DNA of 47,500 nucleotides from Chrysomallon squamiferum (Eukaryota; Mollusca; Gastropoda; Neomphalida; Peltospiridae): NCBI GenBank assembly GCA_012295275.1, contig CM022665.1, positions 27,849,446 to 27,896,945 of the forward strand, read 5' to 3'. Shown piece by piece: positions 1 to 10,821 of this stretch (position 1 is its first letter; each line of letters starts with the position of its first letter). The notes under the pieces were generated by a model. It saw only the letters and a program-made list of their open reading frames with translations, ran no database searches and was not told where the DNA came from. The position numbers and the translations under genes were made by a program.

Positions 1-52
1 TTTAAAGGCAGTGTTGCAAAGAAAATTAAAATACTGTGTAATGTGTATTCAG

Positions 53-240
53 AACCCTGCGACTTTCCAATACACCATGGTAGAGTCTGTCCCGACGATG
101 AAGCTGAAATGAATGTGGCTATGAAGTGGTTCTACAACAGAGAGGTGGACAGATGTTTGAAACTGCGCTATCATGGATGTGGAGGAAACGCAAACAGATT
201 CTCTTCCAAGCAACACTGTGTTGAGCTTTGTGTCGGTTAG
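53..240 (+). CDS. K1: Kunitz-domain terminal exon, 5' part of gene outside window or shared
   Basis: A 3' coding exon starts after the acceptor TATTCAG (ends at 52) and runs in phase 1 to TAG at 238-240. It encodes one Kunitz-like domain with six cysteines. Recognisable landmarks are Pro-Cys at the start, MKWFYN, YHGCGGNANRF and a final C-x3-C pair. The spacing is C-9-C-21-C-7-C-12-C-3-C. The signal-peptide exon must lie upstream of the window, so the gene is partial here. I see no AATAAA close to the stop. K2, 420 bp downstream, begins in the same phase with the same Pro-Cys start and has its own poly(A) signal. K1 and K2 may therefore be alternative terminal exons of one upstream signal exon. 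Family assignment is sure; gene structure is inferred. Confidence 0.8.
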
Positions 241-298
241 TAACTATCAGGAATAGCTGTAGTATTGGAATTACTGGTTGTTGTTGTTGTTGTTGAAG

Positions 299-306
299 TA
301 GAGGTA

Positions 307-343
<37 letters not shown>

Positions 344-383
344 TGTAGTAGTAGTTGTAGTAGTAGTTGTAGTAGTAATAGTA
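299..383 (+). repeat. (TAG)n microsatellite
   Basis: An imperfect tract of TAG/TTG triplets lies between the K1 and K2 exons. Confidence 0.85.
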
Positions 384-501
384 GCAGCAGCATGCGTATG
401 TGTGTGTGTGTCTATGTATGTATGTATGTTTCTGCTTACCTATCTATCTGTGTATGTATGTCTAAAATGTATAAAATAATTTGTTGTCATTATATTATTA
501 T

Positions 502-505
<4 letters not shown>

Positions 506-588
<83 letters not shown>

Positions 589-592
589 CATC
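506..592 (+). repeat. (CT)n microsatellite
   Basis: An almost pure CT run of more than 80 bp ends about 70 bp before the K2 acceptor. GA runs sit at a similar position before exon 2 in K3, K4 and K5. Confidence 0.95.
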
Positions 593-659
593 CCTCTCAA
601 AACTTTAACATTATAAGACTGCATCATATTTCTATAAAATATAATACTCCTCTATGCAG

Positions 660-859
660 ACCCTTGTGGTAAGCCAGTAGATCTTGGGGTGGATTGTACG
701 AACGACCAAGGTGTAAACCATGATTACTATCCTAAGTTACAGTGGTTCTTCAACGTCTCTGCCAACAAATGCCTAAGGTTTCAGTACACAGGTTGCGGAG
801 GAAACGGCAACAGATTTCACAGCATGGACAAATGTAAGGATAAATGTATAGCAGAGTAG
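660..859 (+). CDS. K2: Kunitz-domain terminal exon without its own signal exon
   Basis: The exon begins after TATGCAG (ends at 659), in phase 1, and ends at TAG 857-859, with AATAAA at 876-881. It encodes a single Kunitz-like domain: Pro-Cys start, LQWFFN, YTGCGGNGNRF, and a C-x3-C end. The Cys2-Cys3 spacing is about 24 residues, longer than the 21 usual in this array. The residue after Cys2 is Thr instead of Pro, which is exceptional here. No signal-peptide exon or promoter is visible between K1 and this exon. It is either an alternative last exon for the upstream K1 gene or an orphan. The domain call is firm; the transcript model is inferred. Confidence 0.78.
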
Positions 860-1532
860 TTTTCACAGTCTCTGTAATAAAGTGCTGAACGAACAAAACT
901 GAATTCGTCTCTTTTTCTTTGTTTTAAAGATCAATTCGGCCGTCTGTATTATCGTGCATAAAAATTATAACGGTAATGATGATGATGATGATGATGAAAA
1001 TTTATAAACAAACAAGCAAATAAATGAATGAATGAATGAATGAATGAATAAAGTAAAAATAGTAAAATAAATAAAGACCATCTCTTGTTTTGTTTGAAAA
1101 AATTGGACGTATATACTGTAAATTCGTAAGCAAAAGTGATTTAAGTATCTACTTTAACTATAAGGCACAAATAAAAATATATAAATAAATAAATAAATAA
1201 AGAAAAGAAAAATAAAAGAAATAATAAATAAAAACATTATTAAAAATACAATTCCAAAAATATTCACCTATAGTTTTAATTAATTTTTGTACAAAATAGA
1301 TTTTCTTCTTTTAACCGATTACTTACTAATATTGTCGTCTTACAATAAATAAATAAATAAATTTAATAAAAATTCAAAAGTAAACACAGTGTTTTGTAAA
1401 TGGAGCTATATTTACAGTTATTCTTTATAGTGTTACAGTACTTTGATAATTATTCGAACAAATAATAGTTTAGTTAAAACCAGAATTGAAAACCCAAAGA
1501 AATTACAAATTTATGCATATATTTCCATGTTA

Positions 1533-1572
<40 letters not shown>

Positions 1573-1640
1573 TATTTATTTTTTTTTTTTTAAATTAAAT
1601 GCTGAAAATCGCACATTTTCTTAACTTAGCGCTCCTAACA
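860..1640. other. Gene-free AT-rich spacer between K2 and K3
   Basis: The stretch holds GAT, TGAA, AAAT and ATT microsatellites (for example ATT repeats around 1537-1571). I see no credible exon in either strand. Confidence 0.6.
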
Positions 1641-1656
1641 TCCAAGGCGATCATAG

Positions 1657-1667
1657 TTATCTCCCTT
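1657..1667 (+). promoter_or_regulatory. TTATCTCCCTT promoter motif of K3
   Basis: The same 11-mer occurs once upstream of K4 and once upstream of K5. Each copy lies shortly before a TATA-like sequence and before a shared leader block resembling ACTATTT...GGCGCA. The comparison suggests a core promoter element of this subfamily. Confidence 0.5.
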
Positions 1668-2120
1668 GACATATAGAAGAACGACTTTATCTACATGTTC
1701 TGTTTAACACGTTTTTTCTGTTTGTTATTGTTAATACATTACTGTGGTTATTTGAACAATCAGCTGCTAATTGTTGTAAAACAAGTAAATAAAGTAGAAG
1801 GAAACGTTAACAGTAAGAACTATTTGCATTTGGCGCAGTGATAAATATTTCAACAGGTTGTGAAATTCAATCATAGTAAATATTGCAGACTACAACTTTA
1901 ATCATTCTTTCCAAAGTGGATTAAGGTATGAATCTTTTAACAGCTGTTGATTTCAATAAACTGAAAAATTAAAGTTTCTGTGCAGTTTAATTGTTTTGTT
2001 TTTTTTTTTTTGTTGTTGTTGTTTTGTTAATCTTATTTGTTTGTTTGTTTGTTTTAATTTGTTTGTTTGATTGTTTGCTTATTTATTTAATCTCATTTTA
2101 TTATTTATTTCAGGTACATT

Positions 2121-2590
2121 ATGAAATTTCTGTATTTCTTTCTTTTCTGTTTGACTGTAATCACAGTTTCAGCTGTTAGTGAGTATAATATAATTTATAT
2201 TTGTTCTGAATTTTGAATTGTATTAATAATAGAGTTTATAGTTAATTTAAATACTTCTAGATCCGTTAAAAATTATGAAAAAGATACACAAGACGAATGA
2301 TACAAAGAATCAGGAGAGAGAGAGAGAGAGAGAGAGAGATTATGTAAAATAGAACTATTATTTGGTAAATATTTGTACATCTTCTCTTCAGAACGATGTT
2401 TTTTGCCAATTCGTCAAGGTCATCGCTGTGTTGGGATGAAACTGATTACTTTCCTGACTTGAGATGGTTCTACGAAAGATATTTGAACAAATGCATGAAC
2501 ATGCCCTATCAGGGCTGTGGTGGAAACAGTAACAGATTCGAATCCAAAGGTGAATGTTTTGCCCAGTGCATCCATAGTGACAACAAATAA
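2121..2590 (+). pseudogene. K3: Kunitz gene with a one-base frameshift
   Basis: The signal exon is 2121-2178 (start MKFLYFFLF, end VSAV; donor GTGAGT at 2179). It follows acceptor TTTCAG at 2113. The Kunitz exon is 2392-2590, after CTTCAG. A leader exon seems to end at 1925 before GTATGA. The expected phase-1 join starts well (Arg-Cys, PIRQGHRC). It then runs out of frame at the G run near 2433-2435. The rest of the domain (LRWFYERY, YQGCGGNSNRF, C-x3-C) continues in another frame to TAA 2588-2590. The coding length is 257 nt, one short of a multiple of three. This is either a real one-base deletion or a homopolymer sequencing error. K3, K4 and K5 form a subfamily with an MKFL/MKLL start and MNMPY-type core. 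Confidence 0.75.
2311..2339 (+). repeat. (GA)n microsatellite in K3 intron
   Basis: The short GA run lies about 50 bp before the K3 Kunitz exon, at the same place as the longer runs in K4 and K5. Confidence 0.9.
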
Positions 2591-3146
2591 ACAAATAAAA
2601 CATTCAAAAATGAACATAGCTCAGCGCTAAAAACAAAAAACAAAAAAAAACTCATTAATATGTACGAACCGATCATAAATATTTTTAATTATGTATTAAA
2701 CTGTTGGAAAATGAAATTGTGTTTTTATGTTATTTATGTTATTTATTTATTTATTTATTTTTAAAATTAAATTTACTAGGGGTTTTTGGGGGGTGGGGGT
2801 AATAAGAATTTGTGTGAATGCAAAGAATTATATTTTATTCATTATTTAACTGACATAATGTCGATGTTTGTTATATAAATGATATCATTTAATAATTTGT
2901 CATAAAATTATTAGTTTATAAATATATGCATGTTCAGACTTTATTTCTGGAGTTTAAAAAAGTGCTACATCATTATCTGTTATAGAAATGAGACTGACTA
3001 CACTTGTGGATATCTATATTAAAACAAATACAGTGAAGTGAAATACATTTAAATGTTATTGCAATTTAAATATTTTATTATTTATTTATTTATTTATTAA
3101 TATATTTGTTTGTTTGTTTGTTTGTGTATTTACGTATTTATTTATT

Positions 3147-3191
<45 letters not shown>

Positions 3192-3490
3192 TTGGGTATG
3201 CTGTATAATTAAAATATAATACTTATAACTGTTTATTAAAATGTGTTATTGCATTTCGTGTGTATAGATTCACTAAGACGATGTCAATGTTTGCTTTATA
3301 AGAAAACTTTATTAATAAAATGATTGTGTTTATTAAAATAATTTCTGGCGGTGAAGACAAAAATATCTGTGATACTTTATTAGTTACTGCTTTTATAATT
3401 AGTAGTAGTAGCAGTGGTAGCAGCAGCAGCATCAGTAACAACAGTAGTAATAGTAATAGTATGAATCACAAGGGTTTTCAGCATATACAG
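2591..3490. other. Gene-free spacer between K3 and K4
   Basis: Candidate AATAAA signals follow the K3 stop directly (within 2585-2600). The rest is AT-rich with TTTA, TGTT and ATT repeats (3075-3190). No exon was recognised. Confidence 0.55.
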
Positions 3491-3499
3491 ACGTTTTAA

Positions 3500-3555
3500 T
3501 TATCTCCCTTCATGTTACTATATATGGCATGCGTTCCGGACAAAATAATACGTCA
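3500..3555 (+). promoter_or_regulatory. K4 promoter: TTATCTCCCTT, TATA-like box and TACGTCA
   Basis: TTATCTCCCTT at 3500-3510 is followed by ACTATATATGG and then TACGTCA at 3549-3555. K5 has the same order and spacing (5493-5551), which supports a shared functional promoter. Confidence 0.6.
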
Positions 3556-4047
3556 CGCTTTTGTTTTACCTGTTTAGTTCTACAAACCTATCTTTTCCGA
3601 TTATATCTTATTCCAGTTACTTCAAAAAACTACGTTAATTTTTCTTACCAGATAATCATTAACAACAAATTAATGAAGCTAAAAGAACATAAAGTTAAAT
3701 ACTATTTTCAGCATTTTCAGAACTATTTACGACTGGCGCACTGATTTACAAATTTGGCATTGTAGTGAATGTTCAGTGCTATTTACATACTCCGGAATAG
3801 AAATGTTAATCTCTTTCTACACTAGACAAAGGTATCAGTATCTTATTGTTATTTAATTTCGTCCGATAGTAAAATCTAATTATTTTGCTATTTAATATTT
3901 GTTCATTCATTAGAGATGGGTTTTATTAAATTAATTAATTTATTTATTTATTTACTTACATACTTACTTGCTTATTAACATATATTTATTTATTTACTTA
4001 CATACTTTCTTGCTTGCTTATTTACTTACTTATTTATTACAGACAAT

Positions 4048-4378
4048 ATGAAATTTCTCTCCTTGTTTCTTTTCTCAACGTATGTGGTCACGGTTTCAGG
4101 CGTTAGTGAGTATATGTTTTATAACTTTTCTATTATGGTTACAGAGGAATACGGGTTTGCACATCCAGCCTATATATAAAACTGAAATCATTTTCTATAC
4201 AATGAACATAATACAAAATACAATTTCTATTCAGATTTAAAGCATAATATCTCTACTATTAGTGGTACAAATAATAAATGGTATATATGTGTCTATTTAT
4301 TACAGACAAAATAATTTACTGGTCAAATATTGAAGAAAATGTTTAACTATTGTTTATTACATACACATAAATACATAC

Positions 4379-4469
<91 letters not shown>

Positions 4470-4807
4470 ATCACTGTATTTCATTTAACTTTTTTTTCTT
4501 TTTTTTATTTTATTTATTTATTTAGTCAGTTAGTCAGTCAGTTATTTTTTTATCAGATGTACATTATTTAACATATAAATATTATTTATTAAAATATTTG
4601 CATGATTTCTACACAGGTCGCTGTGAACTGCCAGTAAACAACGGTCACGTGTGTTCCGGTGATGATAATGAAGACTTCCCCGTGATGAGATGGTACTACC
4701 ACATGGATTTAGATAAATGTATGAATATGCCGTACCACGGTTGTGGAGGTAACGGAAACAGATTCGCTTCCAAATTTGACTGTGTTTCTGTGTGTGTCGG
4801 TGAATAA
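4048..4807 (+). CDS. K4: secreted Kunitz-domain protein, 82 aa
   Basis: The gene has two coding exons. The signal exon 4048-4105 encodes an MKFLSLFLF...VSGV leader and ends at donor GTGAGT. The Kunitz exon 4617-4807 begins after ACACAG and ends at TAA. The total is 249 nt, or 82 residues. A leader exon appears to end near 3831 (GTATCA), with acceptor TTACAG just before the ATG. The mature protein starts Ser-Arg-Cys and holds one Kunitz-like domain: CELPVNNG, MRWYYH, YHGCGGNGNRF and C-x3-C. Cys2 is followed by Ser and an acidic stretch (GDDNED). The Cys2-Cys3 spacing is 21. It is secreted; a protease-inhibitor role is uncertain because the P1 site is Ser and the loop is long. It is closest to K3 and K5. 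Confidence 0.92.
4381..4465 (+). repeat. (GA)n microsatellite in K4 intron
   Basis: A run of about 85 bp of pure GA sits 150 bp upstream of the K4 Kunitz exon. Confidence 0.97.
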
Positions 4808-5066
4808 AACAAGAAGATATACAGCGTGCATCACCATGTGTAATTAAAATATAATACAAGGGCAGAAAATGCTTGTAAATATATATTAAATTTGTTTAAC
4901 AATGCTTGAGTTTGTAATGTGTTGTTGTTTTCAAAACAAAAGCATGTTTTATGTTTTGAGTCATGTGAACAATTATTATTTATAAATTTATGTTCATGTC
5001 ATGACTTTATTTTGAAAATCACTATGGAGCTAAACATATATGTGTTTATTTATTTATTTATTTATA

Positions 5067-5120
<54 letters not shown>

Positions 5121-5490
5121 ATAGTAGTTGTAGTACGCACGATAAAAATATTTTAAAAAGAAAGAAAAGAAGGAGCTTAAATACTTGTAGATAGTAGTAG
5201 TAGTTGTTGTTGTAGTGATAGTAGTAGTAGTATGTATGTACGAAAATATCTTTTAAAAAAAGGAGGTTGAAATACTTATAGACAGGAGTAGTAGTAGTAG
5301 TAGTAATAGTAGTTGTTGATTTTGTGGTGGTGGTAATAGTAGTACGTTCGATAAAATCTTTAAAAAAGAAAAAGCAGGAGCTTAAATACTTGTAGGTAGT
5401 AGTAATATTGGTAGCAATATCACGGTCATTATTAAAAATAAGTGGTTAAAATCTGCCCCTTTAGTTTTTATCAGAATATATGGTAATCCT
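4808..5490. other. Spacer between K4 and K5 with repeated TAG-tract blocks
   Basis: An ATT tract lies at 5068-5119. Three copies follow of a block reading roughly GATAAAAATATTTTAAAAAG...GCTTAAATACTTGTAG then (TAG)n, at about 5140-5200, 5238-5315 and 5346-5405. This is a short degenerate tandem array with a period of about 100 bp. No exon was seen. Confidence 0.55.
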
Positions 5491-5492
5491 GG

Positions 5493-5551
5493 TTATCTCC
5501 CTTCACGTTACTATAAATACCATGCTTTTTAGACAAATAAATATACGTCAT
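5493..5551 (+). promoter_or_regulatory. K5 promoter: TTATCTCCCTT, TATA box and TACGTCAT
   Basis: TTATCTCCCTT is at 5493-5503, ACTATAAATAC follows at 5510-5520, and TACGTCAT is at 5544-5551. The leader sequence TATTTACGTTTGGCGCAGT follows near 5686-5705. Confidence 0.62.
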
Positions 5552-5723
5552 GCTTTTATTTACCCTCTGCTTTGAAATATTATGCCTTTTCCATTCGTCA
5601 TTGTTTATATTCTGTTATGATTATTTCCCTAAACAATCAGTAATTTGTATAAAAAAAATTAATGTTATATACAATATATTCGGAACTATTTACGTTTGGC
5701 GCAGTTTTATACATAATTACATT

Positions 5724-6340
<617 letters not shown>

Positions 6341-6597
6341 TAAAAAAAAAATTCAATATGCATATAGATGGTGTTATAATAAAAGTGTAATGTATACTGA
6401 TAGTAAATATTTATATATATTAAAATATTTGAACAAAACCTGTTTCATGTTTTGTATTAATATTTATAAAAGGATGGTGTTTTATATTTCCATTTTTTAC
6501 AAAAGAACTTCGAAAATTAGTCATTATTATTCGTGCCTTCTAAATTACATTTAATTTAATGTGATATTAAAATACACTGCGGTATGAAACACATTCT

Positions 6598-6620
6598 GAC
6601 GTCATTCCTTAATACGTCAT
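6598..6620 (+). promoter_or_regulatory. Two CRE-like sites upstream of K6
   Basis: A palindromic TGACGTCA at 6598-6605 is followed by TACGTCAT at 6613-6620. The candidate leader-exon donor (GTATGT) lies at 6887. Confidence 0.6.
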
Positions 6621-7064
6621 TTATTTGTATACCTTTTGCTTGTAATACACTTCTTTTACTTAAATCAGTTATTTCTGGGTATTTTATTTTCTTAATTTTT
6701 GTCACTGTAACTGAATATTATTTAAAACAAATAAAATTTAAAGTAAAAAACAAATGAGTTGCATCCTAAGCACTGTTTAAAAGTTATTGCCTTTTTTTTT
6801 ATCAAGTAATGCTGTGGATTAAAAAAACAATTCATAGCTATAATCTGAACACTATTCAAAAAAACTGAAATTGCTTCAACAGAGAGGTATGTTTTTATAT
6901 TAATAATTATTTTAATGATTTATATATACTGATAAATACTGCTGTTGGTAACATTATAAGAATCGATTACATGTATTTTATATATCTATATAAGTCAGAG
7001 GCACATTCTGGAAAGCTGTGTTATTAATAATTATGAATAATTCTGGTTTTAATATTTCAGATTC

Positions 7065-7348
7065 ATGATGAGAATATTAACTGTCTTTATACTGCTGATG
7101 TTTGTCACCGGTGTTTATTCTGCTATTGGTGAGTAGTCCTCTGTCTCTCTTACTGTATATGTCTCTCTGTAACCAAGGCTTTGTTTATGTACATATTTTC
7201 CTGTCTCTGTATCAGTCTTATTTTATGTTTCTATAATTTCCAGTCAGTGTTTACTCTTTCTGTCATTTCGTTTGCGTATGTAAACTTAATAAGTGTGATG
7301 GTCGTTATGATAGTAATAGTGTCAGTGTTATTACTATTGTTGCTATTG

Positions 7349-7415
<67 letters not shown>

Positions 7416-7650
7416 ATATCCAGCCCGGTGCAGCATGCCCATTGATCAAGGAAAGCTCTGTCCGGGAGATGATCTTTTGGATGATGAGGACGATGATGAT
7501 GAAGATATCAGCCCGCCGATAGAGCGATGGTTTTACGACATGAAGCTGGATGTGTGTAAGAAACTGGCGTATCTCGGTTGTGGAGGAAATCGAAACAGAT
7601 TTGCAACAAGAACTGCGTGTGTCAATCTTTGCGTTAGTGACAACATCTAG
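7065..7650 (+). CDS. K6: Kunitz-domain protein with an acidic loop insertion, 96 aa
   Basis: The signal exon is 7065-7128 (MMRILTVFILLMF...VYSAI; donor GTGAGT), after acceptor ATTTCAG at 7060. The Kunitz exon is 7424-7650, after ATCCAG. The total is 291 nt, or 96 residues. The domain has Arg-Cys-SMPIDQG, ERWFYDMK, YLGCGGNRNRF and C-x3-C. Between Cys2 and the RWFYD motif it carries an Asp/Glu block with about ten extra residues (LLDDEDDDDED). This raises the Cys2-Cys3 spacing to 31. The loop that touches the protease in canonical Kunitz inhibitors would be long and strongly negative. A run of GAT/GAC codons suggests triplet expansion. Two ATGs in tandem (7065 and 7068) leave the exact start open by one residue. 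Confidence 0.92.
7351..7414 (+). repeat. (TTA)n microsatellite abutting the K6 exon
   Basis: A pure TTA tract ends about 10 bp before the K6 acceptor, where it may reduce the polypyrimidine quality. Confidence 0.95.
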
Positions 7651-7843
7651 TGTAAAAAGCAGAAAGGAAAGAACACAAAAAACACAAGAAGAAGATTAAT
7701 AACAGTATAAATAATAATAATAATAATAATTAAATTTAAACAGGAAAACAAAGAAAAGAAAGAAAATTAAAGATTAAAGCACTGAGAAAATCTTCCTATT
7801 GTTGTTGTCATTTTATTTATTTGTGTATTTGCTTTTTGTCCTC

Positions 7844-7874
<31 letters not shown>

Positions 7875-8342
7875 TTTTATTTTATTTTATTTTTCATTTT
7901 TTGTTATTATCATTTATGGACCACTCAAACAGTTAATTCACGTATATTGATTTCATTTTATCCTACACTAATTACACATCAAAACAAAATAGTTCTTACA
8001 AAACAGTAATTTATTCCTTATTTTTTTAAATGAACACTGTTTTCAATATACATTTTGTTATACACATTTTGTCATATACGCATACATACACACATTTTGG
8101 AAATTTATTAATTATGCAGATACAATTTAAAGGCAATATATTTTATAAAGAATTGCATATTTGTTCATATTGTTTACTTTTAATTACACACACACACACA
8201 CACACACACATTTGTCATATTTATTTATGTATTTATTTATTTATTTTTGTTTTGTAAGAAAGGTTTTAACGAAAGTAAGATTATTAAAAGTCCGAAAACG
8301 AGCGAATAACATAATAATAAAAGGAAAAAGGAAAGCATAACA

Positions 8343-8379
<37 letters not shown>

Positions 8380-8500
8380 GGAAAGAATCTTTTAATGAAA
8401 AAAACAACTACTACACATTTATTTATTGTTTATGTCACTGAAGGTGCCATTCTTTTTTTCTTTCTTTGTTACATATTATAAATAAACATATATATACACA

Positions 8501-8542
<42 letters not shown>

Positions 8543-8715
8543 TGGATATTATTATTATTAATTAATTATTATAGATTAATTCATTTACTGACGTATATTT
8601 ATTTTCATTTTTAAATACTTTTTCGGTTTTGTTGTTGGTTTTCTTTACTATTCATATGTCAGTTTTCTTTCCATCTTCATTTTGTATCGTCATCTCTGAC
8701 ATTACCTTTGACATC
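7651..8715. other. Gene-free spacer between K6 and K7
   Basis: The stretch holds TTTA (7847-7890), CA (8190-8212 and 8505-8539) and AAT (8347-8380) repeats. No exon was recognised. Confidence 0.6.
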
Positions 8716-8719
8716 AAAA

Positions 8720-8727
8720 TTACGTCA
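8720..8727 (+). promoter_or_regulatory. CRE-like TTACGTCA of K7
   Basis: It sits in TGACATCAAAATTACGTCAT, the same context as in the other array promoters. A candidate leader donor GTGAGT is at 9059. Confidence 0.65.
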
Positions 8728-9139
8728 TACAATTTTTTAATAACAAGTCGTTTGTATGTATAATTGATATTTCTTAACAACGAAACCTGTCGAATGTAAG
8801 TAAAAATAATCAAACAACATAACGAATAATGTAATAACAAAAGAAAAATCATCAAAAACAAAGAGAAAAATTAAAAATTAAAACACGAACTATTTCGAAT
8901 TATTATTATTATTATTCTGCTAAACTTTTCGGCATATTTATACACCATTATTTTTGCAAACTCTTAGAAGCAGTCGTTGATAGAACAATGTATCACTAAT
9001 TAATTACTAGATACATACATACCTCGAAAAATTACAGTACATTATTATGAGTACAACAGTGAGTATTCGTTATTCTTGGTGGTATTTTATGTAATTTGAA
9101 TATTGTGTTTAATACTTTTTATAATATTTCAGACTGACA

Positions 9140-9759
9140 ATGCAAATCGTGTTTTTATTGTTGATGTTATTCTTCTCTTCGGGCCTGTCTATTAATAGTG
9201 AGTAACTTAGCACTTTTATGTGTGTCTGTGTGTGTGTGTGTGTCTCTGTGTGTGTTTATCTTCTTTTATTATTCTTATACGTGTATGTATGTGTGTATTA
9301 TATTATATTATATTATATTATATAAACAAACAAAACAGAGACACATAATTAACAATATTCAAAGGTGAGATAACACTGCAACAACAAAAAATTAGTTTTC
9401 TGAGTGTTCTCAAATAGATGAACCATCGATATAGACCAATGTATACATTCATGAAAGAGCAGGAACAGTACAAACGTTCGTCTCCTTTATGCTGTGTTCT
9501 GTTACATAAACAGATACTACTGTTGCATTATTATCATTATTTTTATTATTATTTCTTTTGATGCACAGGACTCTGTGATATGCCTATCAGACAAGGCAGA
9601 GCCTGTCCGGAAGATGACGAGGATCCGAATCCTATTTTTCGGTGGTATTATGACTCAAAATTGGATATCTGCAAACGCTTGCCGTACTATGGATGCGGAG
9701 GAAACGGAAACCGGTTTAAAAATAAACGAGCATGTGTTGACATGTGTGTCGAAGACTAG
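9140..9759 (+). CDS. K7: secreted Kunitz-domain protein, 82 aa
   Basis: The signal exon is 9140-9197 (MQIVFLLLMLFF..., donor GTGAGT), after ATTTCAG plus ACTGACA. The Kunitz exon is 9569-9759, after TGCACAG. The total is 249 nt, or 82 residues, ending at TAG. The mature part starts Arg-Leu-Cys-Asp and has CDMPIRQGRAC, FRWYYDSK, CKRLPYYGCGGNGNRF and C-x3-C. Cys2 is followed by PEDDEDP, with a 21-residue spacing to Cys3. K7 is the first unit of the main subfamily (CKRLPY core, CRE promoter, ACTGACA before the ATG). A longer open frame overlaps exon 2 in another register, but it lacks the cysteine pattern and is not the product. Confidence 0.93.
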
Positions 9760-10092
9760 ATAGTGTCAACAGAATTGTTTATATATACATGTTTCGTTCA
9801 TATACATGTTTTGTCTAAAACAAATTGATATACGATGTTATATTTATTGAATTTGTTTTATATATATATATGTATATACAATTCACTTTTTATTCGTATT
9901 AAATTATTTTATAAGCAGATGTAATTTTGTTGTCTGTACGTTTGAAAGTTTGATCTTGAAGTGTGATGCTTTTTAATTTTTATGTGGTTTTATCTTGTTG
10001 TTGTTGTCGTCGTTGTCGCATATTTGTTTATGATTTCGCTTTCACTACCTAAACGGTACATCGTTATTTATTACATCATCACTGCATCAGTA

Positions 10093-10100
10093 TTACGTCA
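10093..10100 (+). promoter_or_regulatory. CRE-like TTACGTCA of K8
   Basis: The site sits in CATCATCACTGCATCAGTATTACGTCATT, with TTGCAA downstream. The surrounding 140 bp is nearly identical to the K10 promoter. The leader donor appears to be GTCAGT at 10332. Confidence 0.75.
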
Positions 10101-10493
10101 TTGACCGTTTTGCAAGTATTCAACCTGTTTTCAGTGTCAGTGAAATTAATTCTTTAAAACAGCAAGAAAAAAGCAAACAACAGAAACAACAGCAACAACA
10201 AAATAATAATAATAATAATAACAAAATAAAATTTCTTAATAATCAATTGAAGTCAACATGTTCTAACTATACAGCATTTTCACGCATCATCATTACTTGT
10301 AAACTAACAAAACCACAGTGAAAATAATAAAGTCAGTTCTGGAAATTTGTAAATACTTTCTAACTACCTTTTAAAATATTAAAAGTTTTTGAATTTATTT
10401 ATTATAGGCTTACAACATTGCCCATTCTCTATTTGGGATATGTTATGTCTGGATACATAAATATTAATATTTATAAAAACATTTCAGATGGCG

Positions 10494-10644
10494 ATGAAGA
10501 TTTTGTTCTTATTGCTGGTGTCATTCTTGGCTTCCAAAGTTTCTGCTCAAAGTATATATTTTATCAATATAACCTTCTTCTTTTAATATCATTTTCTATT
10601 CTTCTTCTTCTTCTTCTTCTTCTTCTTCTTCTTCTTCTTCTTTC

Positions 10645-10686
<42 letters not shown>

Positions 10687-10790
10687 TGTGTGTTTGTTTA
10701 TATTTATTATTGCGAAACTCTTTTATTCTTCAAATGTAAATCATTTTGCGTTTAATATTATTACTGATGTTGTTGTTGTTGAACTTATGC

Positions 10791-10821
<31 letters not shown>

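Noticed and set aside
9494-9763. 89-residue frame overlapping the K7 Kunitz exon
   Set aside because: It is an out-of-frame reading of that exon. The cysteine pattern lies in the spliced frame.
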